Part shown: piece after piece, positions 1-10,800 of the stretch
Layout of the letters: every line of letters starts with the position of its first letter
How positions within the stretch are numbered: the first letter of the stretch is position 1
Source of the DNA: Melieria omissa
Taxonomy: Eukaryota; Arthropoda; Insecta; Diptera; Ulidiidae
Direction of reading: 5' to 3'
Assembly: GCA_963971225.1 (NCBI GenBank)
Contig: OZ020267.1
Span: forward strand, 48,059,993 to 48,123,992
Length of the DNA stretch: 64,000 nucleotides
Notes under the pieces: model-generated
What the model saw: the letters and a program-made list of their open reading frames with translations, nothing else
The model's database searches: none
Told to the model about the DNA's origin: nothing
Program-made: the position numbers and the translations under genes

Positions 1-99
1 ATACCTACATATGTCGTTTACCGAATACCCACCCTGGTGCTTCGCCATTTTGAATAAAACAATAAAAAGTTGTCCATACCTCAGCAAAGTAAATCCTAA

Positions 100-520
100 A
101 GGCTCTGGCCCATAGAATACTTTGCATTCGTTGCGCCAAAGTGTTCAACTGATAGTGACGGAGAGGATCGACCCGTTGAATACGTTGTCTACGGATACAA
201 AATCAGCAGCCGCCACTGTAAGCTTGTGCAGACTTGTCAAAAATGCACGGATGCTGGTACATAGTTTTGATCAATTGTTCTTCGAACATATTTAGGTAAA
301 AACATATTAAATTACAAACTTCCCCTTTTTTCACACAATTTCCACAGAAAATTTAAATTGTTCACCGTACGGAAAAACAATTGAGAGTTGCTCCACTTTG
401 TGCGTTACTTCAACGTATCCGTTGCGTATGGGTCACACCACATACAATTTCATACATTCAACTTAGTTGTCAGTTGAATACTTCGATCACGTACGCAACG
501 GATTCTATGGGCCGCAACCT
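100..520. mobile_element. MITE with TAA target duplication (PIF/Harbinger-like)
   Basis: A 421-bp element without coding capacity. Its ends are inverted repeats: AGGCTCTGGCCCATAGAAT on the left against AGGTTGCGGCCCATAGAAT read inward from the right (16 of 19), with weaker similarity continuing about 25 bp further through a shared TTCAACTGA. It is flanked by TAA at 97-99 and 521-523. A 3-bp TAA/TTA duplication is typical of PIF/Harbinger elements; the superfamily call is inference because no transposase is present. Confidence 0.6.
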
Positions 521-620
521 TAAGTAACGAAACTCTTTGACAACCAGATGTCGGTTCTGTATGACAAGAACTGTCAAATTGTTGTTATTCACATATAAAC
601 CTGGCGACTAGGGACACTAG

Positions 621-955
621 CAGCCGCCGTAGCCGCTGGCTAGTGCGTTGAGCCGCGATTTAAATGCGACGGTCGAACCCAGGTTCAAGACTCCGTTGCT
701 GCTAACACCGAAAAAAAAAGAAAAACAAAAATTTTTCTTTCGGTCGCTGTCCTCTCAGCAGGAAATGGCAATCCTGAGAGTAAAATTGCTTATGAAAAAG
801 CTCCCAACTCGCCGTTTGGAATCGGCATAAAACTGTAGAACCCTTCCAACCTTGTACAAAATTCGCACGCAGAACACGGATGGTTGCGGCTAGCTAGGCC
901 TTAGTCGCGGTATCGGGCTGTCGTGCCAGGCAATTATTATTATTAAAAAATTATT
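621..955 (+). repeat. tRNA-derived SINE, copy 1
   Basis: A diverged copy of a roughly 330-bp SINE. The head reads CAGCCGCCGTAGCCGCTGGC, followed by a pol III A-box-like CTAGTGCG and a B-box-like GGTCGAACCC. The body holds CTGTCCTCTCAGCAGG and AAGCTCCCAACTCGCCG, and the tail is ATTATTATTATT. Better copies are at 37989-38330, 47781-48113 and 57850-58165. It lies in the calreticulin intron upstream of the exon at 1709. No clear target duplication is visible, and an A-rich stretch interrupts the copy near 710. Confidence 0.75.
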
Positions 956-1390
956 AAACCACATATACACAATGACAGGTCGAATTGACCAACCTCATAC
1001 TTAAATACAATGAGACTGATTTTATACTACAGTGGATGTGTCAAGTAGGCGTAACTAATTTCAATTCGTCTATATTTATGATTCCACAGAGTAATATATT
1101 CATATAACTGTACAGAAACATACTGCATACAGCCAATTCTTATAAACCTAGGGGTGTGAAACGTACGCGTGACTAAATTTACATAACTGAGCTTGTCAAG
1201 TAAAACAAAGCGTCTAGAAACCATATTGTCTAACCGAAATTTACCATAGTCGAATGTTATAAGTAACCTGGCCAATCTCAAAATGCTTTTAATTCCCTCA
1301 GTGAAACCTGAAATCGTTTTTTTATTGTTATATTGCCTTATAAAAATATAGTGTGACGAAAATTAATTTGGTCATATAATCAAATTTCTG

Positions 1391-1633
1391 GTGCCGAAAC
1401 GTTCAAAATGTTGCAAATGTCGTAAAAACAGGCCGGAATTATGGGCCGACAACTCTTGGTTTTTGCACCACGATAATGCACCGTTGCATACTAAATTGGT
1501 TCTTCGTGAGTTTTTCGCCAAAAATTCAACCAATATCGTTCCACAACCACCGTATTCGCCTGATTTAGCTCCGTGTAACTTCTGGCTGTTCAGCAAACTC
1601 AAACGACCGCTCCGCAGTTCCTACAGTTCTATA
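1391..1633 (+). pseudogene. mariner-like transposase C-terminal fragment
   Basis: An open stretch encodes HHDNAPLHTK and then PPYSPDLAPCNFWLF, the block around the second and third catalytic residues of mariner-type DD34D transposases. The second Asp (HHD) is present. The residue 35 positions later that should be the third Asp is Asn (APCNF), whereas the copy near 55.4 kb has APCDF at the same place. Only this fragment remains: no N-terminal DNA-binding domain and no terminal repeats were found. It lies in a calreticulin intron, about 75 bp upstream of the 3' splice site. Confidence 0.75.
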
Positions 1634-1708
1634 TAAATTAGTTTATAATTCATGATACTAGTATTATTAAAGTTATATTTTTAAGTAATCATATTTGTTT
1701 CTTTTTAG

Positions 1709-2825
1709 GTATTCAAACGTCCCAGGACGCACGATTTTACGCCATATCGCGGAAATTTGATCCTTTTAACAATGAGGGCAAGCCTTTAGTTATGCAATTT
1801 TCCGTCAAGCATGAACAGAACATCGATTGTGGAGGCGGTTACGTAAAATTATTTGATTGCACTTTGGATCAAACTGACATGCATGGAGAATCTCCTTACG
1901 AAATTATGTTTGGCCCTGATATATGCGGACCTGGAACAAAGAAAGTCCACGTTATTTTCAGTTATAAGGGCAAAAATCATCTTATTAATAAGGAAATTAG
2001 ATGTAAAGACGATGTGTACACTCATTTTTACACATTAATCGTTAAGCCGGATAATACCTACGAAGTGTTGATTGATAGTGAAAAAGTGGAGTCAGGAAAC
2101 TTGGAAGACGACTGGGACTTTTTGCCACCAAAGAAGATTAAAGATCCAAACGCAAAGAAACCTGCGGACTGGGATGACAGGGTAAATATTTGTTATTGCC
2201 TAATACCTGTAATCCGTTCGAGTCAAAGCTTAGAAGATTTATTTATTAATTTGTTCCATTTCACAAACCAATTTTTTTTCAGCCAACCATTCCTGATCCG
2301 GATGATAAAAAACCAGAAGATTGGGATAAACCAGAGCACATCCCTGACCCTGACGCTACAAAGCCAGAGGATTGGGATGATGAAATGGATGGTGAATGGG
2401 AGCCACCTATGGTAGATAACCCTGAATATAAAGGCGAATGGCAACCCAAACAGTTAGATAATCCTAGTTATAAGGGTAATTGGGAACATCCAGAAATTGA
2501 CAATCCTGAGTACACACCGGATGACAAACTGTATTTACGAAACGAGTTGTGTACTATCGGTTTCGATTTGTGGCAAGTAAAATCTGGAACGATTTTCGAC
2601 AATGTTCTGTTAACTGATGATGTCGCATTGGCTGCTAAAATTGCGGCGGCCGTCAAAGACACCCAAGCTGGTGAAAAGAAAATGAAAGAAGCACAAGATG
2701 AGGAACAACGAAAGAAGGATGAAAGTGAAGTACAGAAAAACGCCGACAAAGAAGAAGACGAAGATGATGAGGATAAGGGAGATGCTACAGATAGTGAACA
2801 ATCAAATGATCACGATGAGTTATAA
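1709..2825 (+). CDS. Calr: Calreticulin, 3' two exons (partial)
   Basis: Calreticulin is a Ca2+-binding lectin chaperone of the ER lumen that retains and folds glycoproteins. Two coding exons are visible. Exon 1709-2181 follows a CTTTTTAG acceptor and begins with the last two bases of a split Gly codon. It runs from [11 protein letters not shown] through the lectin domain ([33 protein letters not shown]) to DWDDR and ends at a GTAAAT donor. Exon 2283-2825 follows TTTTTTTCAG. It encodes the P-domain repeats ([28 protein letters not shown], then the GEW repeats) and an acidic C-terminal tail ending in the ER-retrieval signal HDEL. The 101-bp intron keeps phase 0. The signal peptide and N-terminal lectin exon are missing, so the gene starts upstream of the window. 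The family is about 400 aa; about 337 residues are here. No breaks. Confidence 0.97.
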
Positions 2826-2926
2826 TTTTTGAACCACAAAACTACTGTTTAAAGTATGTTTCTTTGAAAGTTCAAATATATTCAGGCAGTTGCTTCGAAA
2901 TTTATTTGAAAATTTTCACAAGACTC

Positions 2927-2932
2927 AATAAA
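2927..2932 (+). promoter_or_regulatory. Calr: Calreticulin polyadenylation signal
   Basis: AATAAA lies about 100 bp after the calreticulin stop codon. It is the first canonical hexamer downstream in the sense direction. Confidence 0.7.
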
Positions 2933-3370
2933 AGACTTAATATTTATTAAAATAATGTATGCTAAGGTATTTCCATAGTATATGTATACGAACGTTTGAG
3001 TGGTTTATTTAGGGATAGGGCGAGCTCGAATTTGCAATATTTTCATTATCGAGAGCAAGTAAGCGTCGCCACAGTGAGAGCGTAATAATATTAACGCTCA
3101 TTGTTTTCCTCGTACAAAGCACAACGGATTTGATCTCTGCCAAGCAAAAGCAAAATTGTGCGCGCTCACTTTACATGCGTTGAAGTCAGTGGCGCAGGCA
3201 GGACTCAATTTTGGAGGAATATTTCACTACTATTTTTTGTATTTGAGGGGTTTGAATCTCCAAACATTCCCGTTCCGTGTGCGCTAATGATTAAAACAAT
3301 CAACCACCAAAAAATCAACACAAGAGAACGTAGAGATCACACGCATATTCATAAGTCTGCCGACTGCAAG

Positions 3371-3472
3371 CAGAGAGAGTTGCTTGTGTGGCTTCATCGT
3401 TGCGCAGAGAGACTTGCTTGTGTGGCTTCATCGTTGTGCAGAGAGAATTGCTTGTGTGGCTTCATTGTTGCT
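3371..3472. repeat. 34-bp tandem repeat, three units
   Basis: Three head-to-tail units start at 3371, 3405 and 3439. Each begins CAGAGAGA and continues with TTGCTTGTGTGGCTTCAT; they differ by only a few bases. The reading frame across them is open but is repeat-driven and not a recognisable protein. Confidence 0.85.
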
Positions 3473-3850
3473 CTCCGGATGTTGCGCTGCTGTCAAAACC
3501 ACTCTCACGTGGCTTAATTGAAAAAGCCACGGCAAATTTTGGAAGCGCCACTGATTTGTATGAACATACATATCTATTGCGTAACGGGCAAAACTGTACT
3601 GTATGAAGTTGTTTGAGAATTTGTAGTATTTAGTATGCATACTGTTTTATTCTGCAATGTAGAACAAATTAACACCCAAAATTCGGTGATGTTTGGACTA
3701 ATGCCAATATAACGGCGAAATAGGAAAAATCAAACAAAAGAAAAGTGGATCTGGTTCTGGAGAGTTGTATGTTCCCGTTGGGAGTTTTCCTCTGCTTTGC
3801 ATTTTTTATCAAAAGCTGTACAGTTCTGTAACACGCACAACTTTAAATAT

Positions 3851-4701
3851 ACCCTGTCGGATCTGAGACAACTGGTTCCCAAAATTCATTGCTTTTTCAA
3901 CTGGTTTTTTGGAGATCAATTTGACAACTAGTTGTCCCAGTAACTGTCAGCGAATGCAGACGTCAGTCAGTTCGCGTCTAATCGTTCGTGTTCTGTGTGC
4001 GCGTTCATACACAAGAAGATACGAAACAGAGGTAAAATAATCAACAAAATACTGTTAAGGCTGATCTTACGATACTTTTGTTACAACAACAACGTAGAAT
4101 TGTTTGAAATTTTTGAACATGTCTGTTTCTATCACTCGAAGTTCGCTTGATTGCACGTTTTGCCTTGAATGATTTCAGTTAGAATTTCGCGTGGTTGCGT
4201 AAAGCAACAAATTGCAGCAGCAGCTGAAAGGTATGTATTAATACATTTATTTGTTTATTTATTTAATTATTAATTAATTAATTTATTTATTTATTAATTG
4301 AGGGGAAGTCAGAATGTTTGATACTTCGCAGGCCACAAACATCAAGTCAGAATTCATCTTTTTGTGGAGCTGCAATTTTTTGGTGCTCGTATGTATATTT
4401 TGTTTTTCATTTCTAATGAATTATAATTATTTTGAAAATATTTTTCAAATAAATTAATTGTTGAAAAATTTGATTGTTTTATTTTCCCTCATAAAACTTA
4501 ACTGGATATAATACTTATCCATAATAAACTAGTTCGCAAACTACTCTCTTCGCAACTGGTTTGAAAACAATTGACTGTCGCCTGGGGCACGTTAAAAGGG
4601 TGAGTTTGCTCCAAGAAAACGAATCGGCTCTGAAGTTAGCTATGACTGACAAGCAACCAGTTGAAAAACTACATTTGGACCAGCTCGAATTCCTTCAGGG
4701 T
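3851..4701. mobile_element. Possible DNA transposon relic with imperfect inverted ends
   Basis: The left edge TACCCTGTCGGATCTGAG resembles the inward-read right edge TACCCTGAAGGAATTCGAG, and CAACTGGTT-type motifs recur just inside both ends. A perfect 14-bp palindrome, GACAACTAGTTGTC, lies near the left end. The middle is AT-rich with an ATTT-rich stretch around 4245-4310. No transposase or target duplication was found, so class is unknown. Confidence 0.3.
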
Positions 4702-4754
4702 AATGAGTAAATATTTGCAAAATTTCAGCTTTCTATCTCTGCACGTTGCTGAGA

Positions 4755-5119
4755 TATTCATTGGGTATTATTAGGCAGAAATGGTAGCTTTTTTTCATAC
4801 TTTTTAAAGTAATCAGCTAAACACGTGAACAAAAGAAGTATTGTTTACAGGTGAGTTAGGAGGCAGATTTTTGTGAGGTTCTAGGGCCACTACGTTTCAC
4901 CACATTTTCCACCTCCGGAAAATTCACAATTTTTGGAGTCTGGTAACTCTAGCTAGATGGCGGAATTTCAGGGTGACCTCCACAAGACTAAGGTAGTTCC
5001 ATCTTTACCCCAACCATCCCTATCAATGATTTTGAGATATCTCTACCACGAACTTTCCTGTGGTTTTTTTTAAGTGTTTTCATGGGTAAAATTTTACCCA
5101 TTAGGCAGCAATGGGTTAA
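4755..5119. mobile_element. piggyBac-like end (family H), TTAA at 5116-5119
   Basis: Read inward from TTAA, the end is CCCATTGCTGCCTAA followed by the perfect 20-bp palindrome ATGGGTAAAATTTTACCCAT at 5082-5101, whose centre is 23.5 bp from the element terminus. A degraded second copy of the same end in the same orientation (ATTAGGCAGAAATGG) lies at about 4768-4783. The opposite end was not found. Placement in the piggyBac superfamily is inference from the TTAA plus palindrome geometry. Confidence 0.5.
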
Positions 5120-5604
5120 ACATAATTTCGGTCTGAATAGCACACATTTCTAAAGAGATTCCTGCTCCTGGAACATTGTTATCATCGCCTCAGTAGTTGA
5201 TTGGGAAGAAATTTCTGGCATTCTCAGCTAATACATACATGAAATTAACATATGTGTGAACGTATCGCAATATTTATTTACCATTTAAATTTCCATTTTT
5301 CTTTCTTCTTTTTCACCGAAAGCACAAATATAAATACACGCTAGTGATGAGGTTGCTACCAACCATTTTCTTTGTCATTCCATACACACCAAAAGGGAAC
5401 AAATTTGTACTCAAAACACAAATATTGTGAATAATCTCTCGACGCAACACTGATTTGATCGTTTGGTTTGGCATCGAAAGCCTCATTATCCGGTGATCGG
5501 CGCATTCAAATTTTACTCTCTCGCTCGCTCTCCCAATTTTATCTTTTACATTGAAACAACAATTTTATCCGTGACCGGCTGTATAACATCGCCCTTAAAC
5601 ACAA

Positions 5605-6025
5605 CGGTTCCTCTGCACTGTACCCGACTGCCTTTGTACTTGTCGCATGGACCGTTCTCGCAAATTCCAACGGGACTAAAAATGTTCACTACTACTATAT
5701 CGAAATTATAGCAAGCCGGCCGTATTCTAAAAGGGCGTGCATAAAAATATGCCCGTAAAAAGCATTATAGTTCATAGCACAGCGACAGGATTCCTTATCG
5801 TTACGCTTAGTTACCACTAAGACTTAGACTACTACTGTCCTTCCCACGGCGTTTGAAGTTTTGGAAACAAGCCTTTCCTCCGCTGCGGGTTGTAGAGTAT
5901 TACCAGATCGCCTTCTTGGAACCCTGCTGTGTTAGCCTGTAGATCAAATCTGGCATCTTTCATTTCATTTTTCATCATTTCATCTTATCACTAACCAGTT
6001 GGGTGCGGCTGCTTATAAACTACAC
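5605..6025 (-). mobile_element. Old Gypsy-type fragment: LTR piece plus pol 3' end
   Basis: Bases about 5605-5810 match the second half of the solo LTR at 37443-37886, sharing the end CATAGCACAGCGACAG and a terminal TATCGTTAC. Bases after 5830 match the C-terminal pol coding region of the complete element at 23.7-23.9 kb, for example CTTTCCTCCGCTGCGGGTTG. The fragment is therefore a 3' LTR plus the end of pol on the minus strand, truncated at both sides. It is an older relative of the intact copy and has no open frame. Confidence 0.75.
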
Positions 6026-6429
6026 TGACAACAAGAAATTGTTTCTAACATTGAGTAAAATAAATAGATTTCTGTTAAATTGAATATGGCACAATATGAC
6101 AAATTTCAAATCAAATCTAAACATGTGTATTTACCTGTATTTTCAATTTTAATGTAAATATAGTAATACTATACACTTAAACATGTATTGTGAACTAAAA
6201 AAGCTCAGGTTCAATAAATCCTGGTAGGAACTACTCTGGTAGTAGTCAAGCAAAATCATTGGTACAGCAAAAGGCATACAAACGGGTTTTCCATTAAACC
6301 AGTCGTATAATACAACATAGCATGAAATGCAAAAAAGTTTCGAGGTCCATTCTTTATCTTAAAATAACGTAAATATGCCTGTGTTATTTTCCCATTTGAA
6401 GTCATTAGTCATTTTATGACAATAATTTT

Positions 6430-7290
6430 TACCTTTTTTGGCCACACTCGCGACTCTGTGCGGCGGTGCCAAGGTAGACGAATTCCTTGACAACATCAAA
6501 AGCATACCTGTCAGTCTTGACGTGAGACCCTAGTCGCTGCGAGTCCTTGCGTGTAGACAGCATAAACTTCGTCTTGCTCTAATTTACCACCAGACCCATT
6601 TTGCCAGATTCTCTTTTGATTGCCGCAATGGCAAGGGTGACAGCTCGCTTTTTAGGCAAGGAGCTTGACACTTTTGTTAAAGAGAACACATTCCATGGTG
6701 AAGTTGAAGAGGTCGCATGACAAAGGATCGCCCTTTCTGAAGACTCGAACGGTATCAAATGGTTCGGAAAGGTAACTTCCAAACTTGACGGAGCTGTGCG
6801 TATTGCTCAACGTCGCTCTGCAGTCTCACGAGCTTTGAAGGGATACCAAGTTCAAGCAATGCGGCATATAGACGATCCCTTATGGGGCTATGGAATGCTG
6901 CCTTCTAATCGATAAAAAGATGGTGGGCATCGGTTTGGCTCTCATAAGTCTTCTCCAGAATTTGGCGTAATTCGAATATCTGGTCGATGGTGGACTTACC
7001 AGGTCTAAAGCCGCACTGATAGGGTTCAATCAGTGCCTTGGCGAGTGGCTTCAATCTTTCACACAATACGCTCGTCAGGACCTTATACGCGATGGGAAGT
7101 AGGCTGATACCTCTGTCGTTGCATATTGCTGCGTCGCCTTTCTTCAACACAGGGAAAAGGGCACACATTCCTCTAGCCATATTTTACAGACGAGTAACTT
7201 CATTGTTCTTGAGTCGCTGGATAGCGACCCGGACCTCGTCACAGCTGGGCCATGGCACTTGTACACCGTCGTCGTCTTTGTAAAAGAAAA
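6430..7290 (-). mobile_element. RTE-like non-LTR retrotransposon fragment (reverse transcriptase)
   Basis: On the minus strand the order is IQRLKNN, then VLKKGDAAICNDRGISLLP, YQCGFRPGKSTIDQIFELRQ, HHLFID, LYAALLELGIPSKL, and finally ESGKMGLVVN. These are the finger, palm and thumb-side blocks of an RTE-type reverse transcriptase. Frameshifts and stops break the frame repeatedly. About a dozen residues that should carry the catalytic YADD box are absent between KLLA and KRAVTLAIAAIK, so it could not be active. The start matches the copy at 51.6 kb (LKNN...SCDEV), so both belong to one family. Confidence 0.8.
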
Positions 7291-7881
7291 AAAACGGGGC
7301 AAAGCAGTTTCAATGTTTCCTATGTTTAGGGAGTAGCCTGCAAACGAACGCTATGCAATCCTTCCTTCATCTGCGCGCATCATTTTGATAAAGAAGCAGC
7401 AACACTTAAAGGAAGCGATTTGATGTGTTGTTCCAACGAAAAACTTTTCGAAAAAAGTGTCGAGCAAATGTAAATTGTTTGCCATTTTGGGGACAACAAA
7501 AATAAAGGTTAATCGAACTGGCACAAATAAACTGGCAATTGCTGCTCAGAGGAATAATTGGTAGTCATCTACATGGTGCACTTTATTAATTTCACTATGA
7601 TTTTTCTATAATCTTGCGCACACTACAGTCGGCACTAAGTTTAGAAGCAATATGGGAGCCATGCGCAACAACAGAATATCGTCTTCACCTTCCAAAGCAA
7701 AGCTCTCACCACATGCGTGATCTGTGAGAACAGAGCGTGTCCGACCATACCCGAACTAACATATTGCTTGACTCAACTATTTCAAGGTCATTTTTTTACT
7801 AATGCATATTAATAAAAACAAAGATTATTACATATATACTTATTATATATTTAATGAAAATGCTTTGAAAATTTATACAAA

Positions 7882-10800
7882 TTAGTTGGCCGTTTCGCAT
7901 GCATCCACCCAATCATTGTATACGTCAATAGGCTCTGACAGGAAGTTAATGCTCGTTTGATATTCCTCGAGGCAAACACGACACATTATTTTTGCCGTAT
8001 TTCGACTTTTATCCCTGAAAAGATAATACGAAAAATTGTGAGTATAGTGGTCATATGAAATTATTGTTATTAAATTTGCTTGATTAAATGCCAGCAGCAA
8101 TAAGGAATCACTAAAATCAAAATCATTATCCTAGAAAAGTAAAAAAAAAAACAATTCTGTAGAATATTTGGCAAATATATTTTAAAATTGCGAAATACGA
8201 GCATACAAGCATGTAATGAAAGTCGCTTTAAGTGTACGCGTGTACGATGATACAGGTTAGGTTGATTTTTTGACAATTACTAACACTACTCGAGCACCTA
8301 AGAACAAACGAATTTTCTAGACTAATTTTGGGTCGCTAAACACGCAACTTAAAATCAAAACACTATTTTAGAAGCTTAATAAACTTCAAGAATCTAGTTT
8401 ACTTCCTCCTATTTTAGTTATGAACACGTATTTCGAAAACCAATCATCCGATTAACGTAAGCGGTCCAAAAAGCAGTAAGCGCCCTATCTGGTGCACAAG
8501 CAAATTAAATATTTACAAAATTTTTCAGTTAATATACGACTTATATTAATATTAATTAGTAAATATATTAATATATTTCTATATATATAATAATATATAA
8601 TTCTAGTAAATATATTAATATAAATATGAATATATTAATAAAAATATATTAATATATTTACTAGAATAAAAAGAATTTCAATCCATTATATACAGCTATG
8701 GATAAAGAAATAGTACACTTAGAAAAAATTAAGTTGCATCGATATTTTTGTTTTTTTATGATGAGTACCGAGATAGGCATTTAAGGTATGCTTCTAACTT
8801 CGACGGTTGAAACTATTAACGGTAAAACATGTCCCGTTAATATCCTAAGCTTTTGTTGGTGGCTGTCTGAATGGTTGAATTGCGAATTGAAACTATGCAG
8901 AGAAATAGCACACTTTAGTTTAAGTGATCAGACCAAACAGTGCAGGTGGAAGTGCTACAATTTCATTGTGAACGTTAAATAAAATTGATTTTTTGTAAAA
9001 ATGGGAAGCAATATTCATTGCTCTCCAGAAAACAGAAGTATCATACACTCATTATTTTAAAAATAAGAAAAAAAATCCATCTGAAATCGCTAAATAATAG
9101 ATTGCTTCAGAAAAATGGTTTACAATGCTTTCAAGAAAAACCAAGATTTATTAAAAAACATCACAAGACTCTGCCTCGAAATATCATCAAACGGGTCAAT
9201 AGAACCATAGTTAAGAAGTGTATTATAGATCCTTTTAAGTCTTCGCGCATAATAATGACTGAAATAAATTAGGAATTCGGCATAAGTATGTCGAGTAACT
9301 TGTAGGAAGACGAAGACGATGCTGGACTGTTTGGACGCATCAATAGGAAAAAGCCACTATTGACAAACAAAAATATCAAAACGCGGCTTGGGTTTACACA
9401 GGCTCATGTGAAGGACCTCAGTTTTTAGAAAAGAGCGTTTGGGAGCGGCGAAACGATGGTTAGAATAGAATAGATAAGGGTATATTGCACTGAGACCAGG
9501 ATTGGTCTATTGTGCCCCCTACAATTGTTAGAGTACATCCCCTAGTACAACTTTGTAACTCGAGGCGGTTTAGGTGTTTGATGTACTCTTCTGCAAGCCG
9601 AAACTGGCCCAGGTAACCGCATTACAGTGCAATATGTTGTGTTCGGGAGACTCCTCTGCTGTTTCGCAGAGTCTACAGACGCTTACCGCGTTCTATCCCG
9701 ATTGTATGCATGCGTTTCCTCAATCTGCAGTGCCCAGTTAGAAGACCTGTAACCTGTCTAAGCTGGGGTTTCCTTAGTTTGAGACACTCTTTACTCCATT
9801 TGGGGTTATAATCTTTGGAGAAGATTTTCGATTGCCTGAGACCGGAGGCGCTAGTCCAGTGTTCTGTGTTCCTGGTCCTTTCCTCAAGTCTCAGTGACTC
9901 CGTTCCGGCGCTTTTACCCAAAGCAATGAAGAGTTCAGGTCCAAGGGGGCCGTGGCTGCCGCTGTTCTAGCGAGGCTGTCCGCTTCCTCGTTTCCTTCGA
10001 TATCTCTGTGTCATGGAACCCAGAGGATGTTCACCTAGTTGCATCACTGCATTCAATGCCTCGATACATTCCAGTACTTATCCTGAGATTAGTGCTTTGG
10101 TGGCTGCTTGGCTGTCGGAGCAGATGACGATGTCCTACCCTCTGTTCGAGATTGAATTGCACACAAAGCCCGATAGCATACAGTTCAGCCTGGAATATGC
10201 TGGGTGTTTTCCCCCATGTGCTCATAGTGCTTGAGGCGAGGTCCAAACACTCCTGCCTATATTCCCTCGTGCGTTTTCGAGCCGTCTGTAAACCACTTAA
10301 TTGTGTGTGGTGTTCTTCCCAGGCCCAGTCTAATTCACTGCTCATGTAAACTCGTGTTTTTCGTAGTTATATGTTTTTGTTATAGTATCCATCGGATACA
10401 AAACAAAGGGTTACTCGTGGATAGCACATCTCCCCTTTCCTGGTTTTGGCCAGTCCAAGGATTGTACGCTTGGCCGCCATCTCAATTGCTACGTGCAATG
10501 GCGATAAGGTTAAGTATCACCTCCAATGCCACCATGGGAAAGATTCTCATAGCTCCTGTAATGCACGATAGTCGCTGGACCTTGTCGATTATTTTCCTCA
10601 CTGTCGAGAGTGTGGCATATGTGAGTACTGGCCTCACAATCATGGTATACATCCATTTCAGTATGCTCGGTTTATATCCCAAGTTTTGCCTGCTAAGGAG
10701 GATCTGCATACCATGACCGCCATTGTTATTTTACTGATAACTGCCTCCACGTGCTTATTCCAGAGTAACTTCGAGTCTAGTGTTACACCTAGGTACTTCG

